A stretch of DNA of 32,523 nucleotides from NCBI GenBank assembly GCA_003212555.1, contig QCPK01000014.1, forward strand, positions 1 to 32,523, in the 5' to 3' direction. How positions within the stretch are numbered: the stretch's first letter is position 1; every line of letters begins with the position of its first letter. Under the pieces are notes generated by a model. That model was not told the DNA's origin and searched no databases. It was given only the letters and a program-made list of their open reading frames with translations. The stretch comes from Prochlorococcus sp. AG-436-K22 (GTDB lineage Bacteria > Cyanobacteriota > Cyanobacteriia > PCC-6307 > Cyanobiaceae). This document shows positions 8,887 through 15,867 of the stretch, in pieces. A program made the translations under genes and the position numbers.

Positions 8887-9648
8887 CTATAGGAATCGTA
8901 TGAATTCATCTGATTCTAACATATGTGGATTAGAAGATTGTGGCAAGCGTGTTATGACCTGATTCCCTTTAGTAGAAGTAGGTGCAGTACTCCCAGCCAT
9001 AATTAATGTACCTTCGGAAATATTTGCTCCAGAAGGAATAATTGAACCGATACCTAAAAAACTTCTTGGGCCAACTTTGCATTTCGCTCCTATAACAGAT
9101 CCAGCAGCAATCCAATTAAATTCTTCTATATCACTATGATGGCAAACTTGAGCCCCAAACCAGGCTACAGTACCTTTCCCCAGGCTAACATCTGGCTCAA
9201 TAATTGATTTGGGCAAAACTAAACAACCATAATCTATTCGACTATTATTTCCAATATATGCTTTTGAGCTTATAAATGATCGTATCTTAAAGTTAGGAGA
9301 AATTTCTTCAATTAAGGTAAAAATTCTTTTACGATTTCTATTCATTTCGGAATAACCTATTGAAGGGTATATATCACATTTTTTATTTATACTTAAAATT
9401 TCCTTTTGGAAGTATTCTGTTATATCATCACCTTGAAAAGAAGTAACTTTTAAGGGATTTTTATTTTCAGATGAAGTATAGATTTCTATAAAACCAATAA
9501 ATAAATTATCTAAATATCCTTCTTCAATCATTAATGAATAAATTAATCCTGAAATTCCACCTTTACCTAAAATAGCCCACTTAGTAGATATTCTATCAGA
9601 TTTTTTTATAAGCGATTCTAAAACCTGTTTTCCCATAATGCAATCCAT
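8887..9648 (-). CDS. NeuD/PglD-like hexapeptide acyltransferase
   Basis: A 253-residue protein with an N-terminal mononucleotide-binding-like segment (KWAILGKGGISGLIYS), as in PglD and NeuD. It is followed by a left-handed beta-helix with hexapeptide repeats such as AYIGNNSRIDYGCLVLP, VSLGKGTVAWFGAQVCHHSDI and GPRSFLGIGSIIPSGANI. The HHSDIEEF stretch carries the His expected at the acetyl-CoA site. Family members acylate aminosugars. Two starts are possible, 9648 (MDC...) or 9636 (MGK...); both lie inside the upstream gene, giving a 41- to 53-nt coding overlap. The acyl donor could be acetyl-CoA or the neighbouring carrier protein. Confidence 0.85.
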   Translation of the reverse strand: MDCIMGKQVLESLIKKSDRISTKWAILGKGGISGLIYSLMIEEGYLDNLFIGFIEIYTSSENKNPLKVTSFQGDDITEYFQKEILSINKKCDIYPSIGYSEMNRNRKRIFTLIEEISPNFKIRSFISSKAYIGNNSRIDYGCLVLPKSIIEPDVSLGKGTVAWFGAQVCHHSDIEEFNWIAAGSVIGAKCKVGPRSFLGIGSIIPSGANISEGTLIMAGSTAPTSTKGNQVITRLPQSSNPHMLESDEFIRFL

Positions 9649-10543
9649 TATAAAAGAGAATTATATATTTATTATAAAGCATAAGATAAGGATAACATTG
9701 ACACTTCTCAAAGTTAGTATCATCAATTGATTTTATTTTAACGAGCTTATCGCTTGAATCTATTATTTGATCTAATCCATTATTAGAAGAACGTGAGAAG
9801 ATTAGGTAGTCATTTGAATACGAAGTTTCCCTTTTACAATAAAATACATATGTATTTTTTTTTATCTTTAATACCGCTGGTCTTGCTATCGCGTATTCTT
9901 TGCAAGAAGTTTGCTGGACTATATCAGTAGATTTTGTTGAGAAATACTCATGGCTAGAAGATTCACGGACTTTTATCGTATAGAAGTGATGAGGCTTGGA
10001 AAAGCCATTTGGTTTTTTATATTGTGAAGCTGAGGTATAAAGCATTTTAAAGATACCGCCCTCTTTATGAACAAATGGGCTTGCAGCCCAGCATGCATCA
10101 TTAGGCCCTCTATCTAAGACAGGTCCACCGAAATGCTTAATAAGCTTCAGATGCTCATCTAAAAGCACTAGACCACTTGAAGCATTAAAAATAGAATTAT
10201 TTCTTGAATCAAATCCAATTGTATAAAGAGCTCTTGAATTATTTAGCTTAATTGAACAACTAGGAATAATTCCATATTCACAATAAGAGCCTATTTCGCC
10301 TCTATCAACTAATGGTTGGTCTACAGATTGACTATGAACCTTGAAGTGCAAAGAACCTTCTTTCTCTTCAATTTTTAAAGCAATTAAAGCTATATAGGTC
10401 CTTTTATGGGTCTCGTATACTCCAATTGCAAGATCAATCAAGTTATTTGTTGCTCTTAAGACAACAGGAGTCCTTCCACCGAATAACCCCTTAGAGGAGA
10501 ATTGAGAGGCGCAAAACTTAAAACCTGAGTCGATAAAATCCAA
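9596..10543 (-). CDS. Five-bladed beta-propeller glycosidase-like protein
   Basis: A 315-residue protein resembling the GH43/GH32-type propeller proteins found in surface-glycan islands. Blade-like signatures can be read: GSYCEYGIIPSCSI, DACWAASPFV, IARPAVLKIKKNTYVFYCKR and KCQCYPYLMLYNKYIILFYNG, ending in YGKTGFRIAY. There is no signal peptide, so it is probably cytoplasmic. In related islands such proteins accompany formyltransferases and WbqC- or NeuD-type genes; their function is not proven and the catalytic acids cannot be assigned by eye. It is the first gene of the operon, and its 3' end overlaps the next gene by up to 53 nt in another frame. Confidence 0.75.
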   Translation of the reverse strand: MDFIDSGFKFCASQFSSKGLFGGRTPVVLRATNNLIDLAIGVYETHKRTYIALIALKIEEKEGSLHFKVHSQSVDQPLVDRGEIGSYCEYGIIPSCSIKLNNSRALYTIGFDSRNNSIFNASSGLVLLDEHLKLIKHFGGPVLDRGPNDACWAASPFVHKEGGIFKMLYTSASQYKKPNGFSKPHHFYTIKVRESSSHEYFSTKSTDIVQQTSCKEYAIARPAVLKIKKNTYVFYCKRETSYSNDYLIFSRSSNNGLDQIIDSSDKLVKIKSIDDTNFEKCQCYPYLMLYNKYIILFYNGLHYGKTGFRIAYKKI

Positions 10544-10751
10544 TTTTATTTAAACTAAAATTTAAATTTTCTATTATAGGGGTAGCATGAATAACAATAA
10601 TTTCATCTAAAATGCTAGATCTGAAACTATACTTATGCCATTTAATAAAATGAACTGCTGTAAAGCGCAGGAAAATAGCACCTACAATTGCTCCTGTAAT
10701 AACGAGAAGCAGTTGATAATTTGTAGCAAAAGCAGCAGTTACACTGTCAAC
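10518..10751 (-). pseudogene. C-terminal remnant of a TerC-family membrane protein
   Basis: The minus frame reads VDSVTAAFATNYQLLLVITG, then AIVGAIFLRFTAVHFIKW. This matches the TerC-family pattern DSVxAAFAxTxxxxxxxTGxxxGxxxxRFTAxxFIxW, where the Asp belongs to a conserved membrane site. Nothing upstream restores the N-terminal half, and the 3' tail diverges. The remnant overlaps the start of the propeller gene by 26 nt. It indicates that the operon was inserted next to, or replaced, a former TerC gene. Confidence 0.65.
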
Positions 10752-11431
10752 CTAAAAAGCCATTTCTGTAAATGACAGCATTGTTATCTATCATTTTTAT
10801 AAATTGACTGAGAATACTAAAAATTTAAAATTAATTGCATGACTTCTGCATATTTCAAATGACTTCAGATATAGAAAGTCTTACTTAAGCAAGGCTTCTG
10901 TAACTTTAACAATGAAGCTTTGTTCGAATTCCTCTGCTGAAAACCCTTTCTAAATTCCTTGTAAAATTAAGCAACAAGAGGGAATGAACTAAAGTAACTC
11001 ACCTTATAAAATACTAATCTCAATTATTTAATAAGAGATTGCATTAAATTGTGGTAAGAATATCTACTTAATTCCTTTATAATAGCAAATTTTCTTTTTC
11101 GTTTAATTCGATAGCAAATATCAGGCCTTTCTCTATTTACTTTTTTGTAGAATAGTTTTATCCTTTCAGCTTGATCTTCTAAGTCCACATCAATTAGCCA
11201 TATATTTTTTGAGCGATTGAATTGTTTCTACCTTATCAACCGTAATGAATAAATAGTCTCTTTATCTCTTAGACATTTTCTTATTCTTAGAAAGTTTATC
11301 TTTACATAAATATCATATATAGACATATGATTAGCATAGTTTATTTACTATTTAAATGTTAATTATTAATTAATTTCTTTGCTTAATACAAACGATTATT
11401 TCTTGTAGATAAATTGTAGTTTTAGCATAAA
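10752..11431. other. Eroded DNA between two glycan cassettes
   Basis: A 680-nt gap that holds only the GT2 remnant at 11024-11218 and scattered stops elsewhere. The part from 10752 to 11023 shows no gene. The part from 11230 to 11431 contains further minus-strand GT2-like debris (an LSKN-like piece) and then very AT-rich sequence that ends at the stop of the membrane glycosyltransferase gene. Confidence 0.5.
11024..11218 (-). pseudogene. Remnant of a GtrB-like glycosyltransferase
   Basis: The minus frame reads NRSKNIWLIDVDLEDQAERI, then KLFYKKVNRERPDICYRIKR. This aligns with the intact GT2 gene at 2729-3658, where LIWLLDSDLEEEPEWLKGFY is followed by DLVYGVQKNRR. The central DxD is kept as DVD, but everything upstream is frameshifted and the membrane helices are missing. 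It is a dead second copy of the same enzyme class, probably a relic of an earlier glycan cassette. Confidence 0.65.
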
Positions 11432-12919
11432 TTACTCTAAAGGAGTTTTATCTATTCTCAGCTTCTCATTAGGCCTAATTAAGTAATGTGAAATTACTGA
11501 TAACTCTATCCAGGGAGTCAAAAATATTAGATATCTTGTCTCAACAGCGTTTAGTAATATTGGAAATATAATAATATGTGAGATTATTAAAGCAAATGAA
11601 ACAAATATTAAATAACTTTTAAATGTGACTCTTTTAAGGTTATTTGATTGTTTCAAACTTATTAGTTTGGAAAATGTAGAGAGAACACAATTTAGATATA
11701 ATAAGTATAGTCCTATTCTGTAAAGAAATAGCAATACTTTAAAAACAACTTTATAGATTAAACTTGGGTTAATTTTAATATAATCTATGATAGAGTTATT
11801 TTCGATAATTTCTCCTATTTCTATATTATATCCCCATGACTGCAGTGGATTAGTAAAATATGAAACTGTTCTTAGGAAATATAGATTTAGCCTAATTAAT
11901 ATATTATATGAATCTAGTTGCTTCTCTTTTAAATTAATAAACTCTCTTATAGCTTTTTCTGAGAAACCATAAGACTTAGTGTCAAATTCTTTTTGTATTA
12001 AATCCTTAACGTATAAAGCATCTGACGATGAAAGGAAAATTCCTTTATTTAATACTACCTTGCTTGGTGAATTAGACCAAATTGGCCATGTTGCAAAATT
12101 CCTAGCGTATTCACTTACGCTCCAGCTAGCAACCCAGTCTTGATATTCTTTCATTCCTTTAGGGGAGTTACTTGCATAACCCGTCAAAGCACCGAGTGCA
12201 TTATCTGTTAGAGAATAACCCCTAACTAACCATGGAGATATAGTAATAGATACTATTAATATTACACTAGTAATTCCAATAAAAGATCTTTTAATTCCAT
12301 ATAGTATGTATAAACAACAAAAGATCAATGGTATAACCATTATTATACTTGGCTTGAAATAAAAACCAATAGATACAAGTACACATAGTCTTATTATAAA
12401 ATATATACTAGATCGTCTATTAAAATATATGTAGACAATTTCAGATAAAATAAATAGCCCTATGGCCGATAATATAGGCTCTATCAATATCATTCTTGAA
12501 TAGCCTAGGCTAAGTGGCGATAAGCCTATTAAAAGTCCAATAATAAAAGCATTCCCTTGGTTTCTTGTTAGAAAAAAAAGATTTCGCGACAGATGAGTTA
12601 CAGCATAACTAAAAACAATACTTGTAAAAATAGCTAAATTTAAGTTAGATAAGCCTAAATGATAAAATATTGCTAATAGAGTAGGATATGCTGGGAAATA
12701 TACTCCAGTTAAAGGCTCACATCCGGAAGTAGAAATAGATGCTGAGAAGCCACAACCATTTCTTATATTATTAGCAATACGCATATACAAATATGTATCG
12801 CCGGCCTCTAGCTCAGATGTGTATATGTAGATTAAACGGGGTATTAAAATCAGCAGAAAAAGTCCTAAATAAAATAGTAGAGCTTTATTCTTCTTATGAA
12901 AGCGTAAAATCAAAATCAT
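11432..12919 (-). CDS. GT-C type membrane glycosyltransferase
   Basis: A 495-residue polytopic protein with about ten hydrophobic segments. The first (residues about 13-33) is followed by a loop with ELEAGDTYLYMRIANN (36-51), where an acidic residue at the end of the first membrane span is typical of ArnT/PMT-type GT-C enzymes. The later loop has GCEPLTGVYFPAYPTLL. Such enzymes use polyprenyl-phosphate sugars on the periplasmic side. That fits with the GtrB-like transferase and the GtrA-like flippase, the latter being divergently transcribed 109 nt away. No acceptor can be inferred. The start at 12919 is the first Met before a short basic segment. Confidence 0.82.
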   Translation of the reverse strand: MILILRFHKKNKALLFYLGLFLLILIPRLIYIYTSELEAGDTYLYMRIANNIRNGCGFSASISTSGCEPLTGVYFPAYPTLLAIFYHLGLSNLNLAIFTSIVFSYAVTHLSRNLFFLTRNQGNAFIIGLLIGLSPLSLGYSRMILIEPILSAIGLFILSEIVYIYFNRRSSIYFIIRLCVLVSIGFYFKPSIIMVIPLIFCCLYILYGIKRSFIGITSVILIVSITISPWLVRGYSLTDNALGALTGYASNSPKGMKEYQDWVASWSVSEYARNFATWPIWSNSPSKVVLNKGIFLSSSDALYVKDLIQKEFDTKSYGFSEKAIREFINLKEKQLDSYNILIRLNLYFLRTVSYFTNPLQSWGYNIEIGEIIENNSIIDYIKINPSLIYKVVFKVLLFLYRIGLYLLYLNCVLSTFSKLISLKQSNNLKRVTFKSYLIFVSFALIISHIIIFPILLNAVETRYLIFLTPWIELSVISHYLIRPNEKLRIDKTPLE

Positions 12920-13028
12920 ATAATATTTTTAAAATAATACCATTTTCAATTTTATTGTTAGTAGCATAGTTTTATTCTTAATATTTCATTAGTCATACAG
13001 AATCATTCTATTTATACAAATTAGACTA

Positions 13029-13466
13029 TTGTTAAATCTAGTAACTCATAAAAGGAATCTAAAAAATTATTTCTCTCGCCATCAGAAGCTAAAACTAACC
13101 CGTTATTCGTTGATAGGACTATTTTTAAATGTAATCGGTTATAATGTTTACCTATTATTAACTTCTTTATATATTGATCCTAAGCTAGCAAGTGCCACAA
13201 TCTTTTTATTGGGAACTTTAGCAAGTTTTTATGGAAATAAAAAAATTACTTTCTTAAATAGAACCAGATCTTCATACTCTCTTTTAATATATTTCCTAAT
13301 ATTATCATTTGCTTTAGCATTTAGTCAATTTAATTTATACATCTTGGTGGACATATATGGATACCCCCATCAGTTGATTCAACTTCTTAATATTATACTA
13401 AATGTCCCACTCACCTTCACTATGGCAGATAAATTTGTATTTTCTAATCATATGAATAGTAAATAG
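13029..13466 (+). CDS. GtrA-like flippase
   Basis: A 145-residue protein with four predicted membrane spans. It shows the GtrA-family pattern: LTRYSLIGLFLNVIGYNVYL, then ASFYGNKKITFLN, and near the end LNIILNVPLTFTMADKFVF. GtrA proteins are thought to move polyprenyl-phosphate sugars across the cytoplasmic membrane for GtrB/GT-C pairs. The reading frame begins with TTG at 13029, because no ATG precedes the first conserved span. The gene is divergent from the GT-C gene, which suggests shared control of the 109-nt AT-rich region between them. Confidence 0.85.
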   Translation: MLNLVTHKRNLKNYFSRHQKLKLTRYSLIGLFLNVIGYNVYLLLTSLYIDPKLASATIFLLGTLASFYGNKKITFLNRTRSSYSLLIYFLILSFALAFSQFNLYILVDIYGYPHQLIQLLNIILNVPLTFTMADKFVFSNHMNSK

Positions 13467-13741
13467 CAATTCAAACCATAACTTGCAACTTATATTTTTA
13501 AGATCACCAAGTATATATAATATAAATTATCTGGACTTATATCATGAAACTTTTAATTTTAATAGCTCTAGTGAAATTAAATTATTTCCATTCCTAATTT
13601 TTACAGACAATAGGTCAATTGTCTAGTTACACTTTTTTTCTGAGTAAAACTTCTTTATTTTTTATTTTCTATATAAGCAGTTAAGTCTGCAGAAGGGCAT
13701 GGACTAAGAGGTTTTTCGAAAACCTCATCATCCTCTCCTAC

Positions 13742-13906
13742 ATGTTTATATCCATCGAGCCTTTTATACATAGCTTATTTCTGTATGGAATTTACCCAGA
13801 CGTGCTGATTCTTGAAAATAAAAATATTTTCCGAGAAGAAGCGATTGAAAAATGGGCCGAATTAATAAAAGAAAGCTGGCATAAAAGCCAGCCTTTAAGA
13901 CTATAG
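13742..13906 (+). CDS. DUF1651-like small protein, N-terminus degenerate
   Basis: A 54-codon ORF whose second half reads REEAIEKWAELIKESWHKSQP. This resembles the C-terminus of the picocyanobacterial DUF1651 family (pattern REEAIxxWxxLxxxGWxxxxP). The N-terminal residues (MFISIEPFIHSLFLYG) do not match the expected start of that family, so it may be a truncated member or a relic. No function is known. Confidence 0.45.
   Translation: MFISIEPFIHSLFLYGIYPDVLILENKNIFREEAIEKWAELIKESWHKSQPLRL
13872..13895 (-). terminator. Possible minus-strand terminator hairpin
   Basis: gctggc (13875-13880) and gccagc (13887-13892) form a 6-bp stem with a 6-nt loop. On the minus strand it is followed by a T-rich run (tttcttttatt). 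It lies inside the 3' end of the DUF1651-like ORF, so it could serve transcripts arriving from the right. Confidence 0.3.
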
Positions 13907-13982
13907 TAAAGATTACATCCAGCCAACTTTAGCCAGTTAAGCCACTTAAAGTATGTTTTGTGTTATTACAAAAAGGACTTTA

Positions 13983-14096
13983 ATGCCAAAAGGAAAAGCA
14001 GAAAATTCAGCGGTTGCTACATATAGCTTGATCTTGTTAATAGGCTCAACTCTTTATTTATTATGGATGTTCCAAAGTTTTTTTAGGAAGTATTAG
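13983..14096 (+). CDS. 37-aa membrane peptide, GSTLYL family copy 1
   Basis: The ORF starts with ATG after an AAAAAGGA ribosome-binding site. It encodes a short polar start (MPKGKAENSAVATYS), one hydrophobic span (LILLIGSTLYLLWMF) and a basic end (QSFFRKY). The second half is a paralogue of the peptide at 15002-15094; 47 of 50 bases agree between 14041-14090 and 15033-15082. The single span with positive C-terminus suggests a one-pass membrane peptide, possibly an accessory subunit of a photosynthetic or respiratory complex. No family was recognised. Confidence 0.65.
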   Translation: MPKGKAENSAVATYSLILLIGSTLYLLWMFQSFFRKY

Positions 14097-14130
14097 TAGC
14101 AGTTGTTATCTACCTTAAGGAGGAAGAGTA

Positions 14131-14181
14131 ATGCTCTTAACCCAATTGATAATTATTAGTAAAATTATCCTTTCAATTTAG
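14131..14181 (+). CDS. 16-aa hydrophobic micro-ORF
   Basis: A strong AAGGAGG Shine-Dalgarno (14117-14123) sits 7 nt before an ATG that opens a 16-codon ORF, MLLTQLIIISKIILSI. The strong ribosome site in a genome where such sites are usually weak is the only argument for translation. It could be a leader peptide or a membrane micro-peptide. Confidence 0.3.
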   Translation: MLLTQLIIISKIILSI

Positions 14182-14218
14182 CTAAAAGAGTGGTAGAAAT
14201 TAATTTATTTTTTGATAA

Positions 14219-14338
14219 ATGACACGAAAAGAATTTATGGATCAGTTCTTTGATTTGTGCAAGGAAGCCCAGGAAGAAATCCCACCGCAAGTAATTGCAG
14301 AAATTCTCCGAGATTATGCAGAGAGATTAGATGGCTGA
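14219..14338 (+). CDS. 39-aa acidic hypothetical protein
   Basis: The ORF encodes MTRKEFMDQFFDLCKEAQEE followed by IPPQVIAEILRDYAERLDG. It looks like two amphipathic helices joined by an IPP turn and has the composition of a real small cytoplasmic protein. The next ORF starts 8 nt before its end (14331), so translation may be coupled. No function is known. Confidence 0.6.
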   Translation: MTRKEFMDQFFDLCKEAQEEIPPQVIAEILRDYAERLDG

Positions 14339-14390
14339 AAATTTTTCACCTAAGGATCCTTTGAAGTTCAAGTTGCTTGAGAGACTGTAA
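14331..14390 (+). CDS. 19-aa ORF, probably 5' part of a broken gene
   Basis: MAENFSPKDPLKFKLLERL ends at TAA, whose last A is the first base of the ATG of the next ORF (TAATG). The peptide looks like the N-terminus of a longer protein that continues in the 14390-14539 frame, so this is either a frameshifted gene or a pair coupled by stop-start overlap. Confidence 0.4.
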   Translation: MAENFSPKDPLKFKLLERL

Positions 14391-14539
14391 TGACTGCAGT
14401 TGAAGGAATCAGAGAAGAAAAAATTGGCCTGATGAATATATTGCAAAAATGCTTTAGGAAGTTGCTTAAAGTCTTGAAGAAAAGCCTTGTTGCGAAGATC
14501 AATGAAAAAGCTATCCATAAAGAGCTGCCTTTTCGATGA
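14390..14539 (+). CDS. 49-aa basic ORF, probably 3' part of the same gene
   Basis: The ORF begins MTAVEGIREEKIGLMNI and ends HKELPFR, with a Lys-rich amphipathic middle. It follows 14331-14390 with a one-base overlap (TAATG). If joined to that ORF by a single frame change, it would make a protein of about 68 residues. Without homologues I cannot say whether the break is decay, recoding or a natural two-peptide arrangement. Confidence 0.4.
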   Translation: MTAVEGIREEKIGLMNILQKCFRKLLKVLKKSLVAKINEKAIHKELPFR

Positions 14540-14620
14540 TCCGAATATCGGCTGTCAACCAAAACTGTTATGCGTCTATCAAATGCTTGTTAGTTATTTT
14601 ATTCGGTGCAATCGCTCTAT

Positions 14621-14866
14621 TTACCTATTTTTGCCCCCATTGCAAAAGTGAACGGCATCAGATGCACTTTTCCCGCTTTCACTAACTTCTTCAACGCAGC
14701 TAGTAAAGATCTTCGCTCCCTGCTTCACTGAGCAGAAACTTAATGCGATTGCAGCAAGAGATAACGCAGATATAACGCTAGTACCTAATTGAACAACTCC
14801 GTAGGCAAGCATTGCTCCTTTCTTGTTCCCGCAATGCTTCTTGTCATTGTTGTTTTCTTCAGTCAT
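14621..14866 (-). CDS. 81-aa Cys-containing membrane protein
   Basis: The protein opens with a charged segment (MTEENNNDKKHCGNKKGA). One long hydrophobic stretch follows (MLAYGVVQLGTSVISALSLA, continuing to FCSV), then a soluble tail with FTSCVEEVSESGKSASDAVHFC. Four Cys residues (one N-terminal, one at the membrane edge, two in the tail) are spaced so that disulfides or metal binding is possible. It looks like a lineage-specific picocyanobacterial protein. Function is unknown. Confidence 0.7.
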   Translation of the reverse strand: MTEENNNDKKHCGNKKGAMLAYGVVQLGTSVISALSLAAIALSFCSVKQGAKIFTSCVEEVSESGKSASDAVHFCNGGKNR

Positions 14867-14913
14867 TGAACTTTGTAGCTAATGACTCGAACTCTATAGA
14901 ATATTTCCTTAGA

Positions 14914-14934
14914 CCGTGAGGGGAGGGATCACGG
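14914..14934. other. G-rich-loop hairpin
   Basis: ccgtga (14914-14919) and tcacgg (14929-14934) form a perfect 6-bp stem around the loop ggggaggga. It lies in the 135-nt space between the divergent genes 14621-14866 (minus) and 15002-15094 (plus), so it may be part of a 5' UTR structure that controls one of them. Confidence 0.3.
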
Positions 14935-15001
14935 AAAACCGTAAGGTGAAATCGTAGGAAAAAGTTGGGCATAATAAAGCTAAAGGAGATTTCAAGGATT
15001 T

Positions 15002-15094
15002 ATGGAAACAATTTTCCCAATGATGTTATTTGTAGGCTCAACTCTTTATTTAGTATGGATGTTCCAAAGGTTTTTTAAGAAGAAGGATTCGTAG
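15002..15094 (+). CDS. 30-aa membrane peptide, GSTLYL family copy 2
   Basis: METIFPMMLFVGSTLYLVWM followed by FQRFFKKKDS: a single hydrophobic span with a strongly basic tail, preceded by a GGAG/AAGGA-rich leader. Its second half is paralogous to 13983-14096 at both the protein and the DNA level, while the N-termini differ. A one-pass membrane peptide of this size would suit an accessory subunit of a membrane complex. No family was recognised. Confidence 0.65.
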   Translation: METIFPMMLFVGSTLYLVWMFQRFFKKKDS

Positions 15095-15144
15095 CAGTAT
15101 TGCTGGTTGATAAAGATTTGAGTTAGATCAGCTAGAAAGGGGAT

Positions 15145-15306
15145 ATGAAAAACTTTCTTGCTAGTGAGCGATCTAAATGGATATTTGTAATTGGATTAGT
15201 CGCAATCGGCTCATGCTTTGCAGCTAAGAATGTGATTTCTTCTCAAACTGAGTGCATACCTGATGAGGCTGTCGATCTAACCATGTTGATTAGACCTTTG
15301 GAGTGA
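15145..15306 (+). CDS. 53-aa protein with N-terminal membrane anchor or signal
   Basis: Preceded by GAAAGGGG, the ORF encodes MKNFLASERSKWIFVIGLVA, then IGSCFAAKNV and a tail with QTECIPDEAVDLTMLIRPLE. The basic start, hydrophobic core and Ala-rich exit look like an uncleaved signal anchor or a signal peptide. The mature part would be about 25 residues with one Cys. It starts 50 nt after copy 2 of the GSTLYL peptide and may be co-transcribed with it. Confidence 0.6.
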   Translation: MKNFLASERSKWIFVIGLVAIGSCFAAKNVISSQTECIPDEAVDLTMLIRPLE

Positions 15307-15355
15307 TCGATGCTTTAAGACTCAAGAAGAATTATTGGAGTCCTTTGAGTATGAA

Positions 15356-15448
15356 ATGATCGAAGACTTAGACGCAAATGCCAGATCTGCAAGAAGGTTT
15401 GAAACTTTTGCAAATGAGGATGAAAAGAATTGGATAAAGTTAAGTTAG
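15356..15448 (+). CDS. Doubtful 30-aa ORF
   Basis: The frame MIEDLDANARSARRFETFAN...WIKLS is open upstream to about 15286 without an ATG, so the start could also be a TTG at 15335. The composition is protein-like, but no ribosome site is visible. It may be the tail of a decayed gene. Confidence 0.25.
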   Translation: MIEDLDANARSARRFETFANEDEKNWIKLS

Positions 15449-15621
15449 GATGGAAATCAGATTAAAGTGATGGGGACGAAATAAATCAATCCGGCTTAGA
15501 CGTCTATGGCTGTACTAACGATTGCTGCCTGAAAAGTTGAGCTAAAGCAGTATTAATACTCTCTATCCATTGTTACCCTCAAAGGAGTAGATCTGGAAAA
15601 GGTTTTTCATGAGGCTAGATT

Positions 15622-15777
15622 ATGTCCTTGTCTTCTGAGGCGGTTGAAAATGCTGCTCAATCTGTTCTGAAACAACTTTCAGAAAGACTGAATTTTTCCA
15701 AACAACAAAGAAATGAAGAAGCAATGGAGTGCTTGCAGTTTGGTATTTGTACTGTTCCTATTCGCAATCATTTTTGA
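15622..15777 (+). CDS. 51-aa small protein with ECLQFGIC motif, copy 1
   Basis: The ORF encodes an amphipathic helix (MSLSSEAVENAAQSVLKQLS), a basic linker and the motif MECLQFGICTVPIRNHF at the end. The motif ECLQFGIC recurs in the 55-aa ORF at 22236-22403, also near the C-terminus after a charged linker. The two Cys are six residues apart (CLQFGIC), suited to a disulfide, metal or thioether site. A GAGG ribosome site lies 9 nt upstream. No function is known. Confidence 0.65.
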   Translation: MSLSSEAVENAAQSVLKQLSERLNFSKQQRNEEAMECLQFGICTVPIRNHF

Positions 15778-15867
15778 AGACTAATTCGTTAGTAAGATTT
15801 ACTTGTATATCAGACGAAAAAAAGTCCGCCCACTAATAGAGAGTGGCCTATAAGAGCTATCCTTTAA

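Noticed and set aside
14041-15082. The 50-nt direct repeat as a phage or island attachment site
   Set aside because: The repeat lies inside two coding frames that preserve the same peptide, and no integrase or tRNA gene is nearby; gene duplication explains it better.
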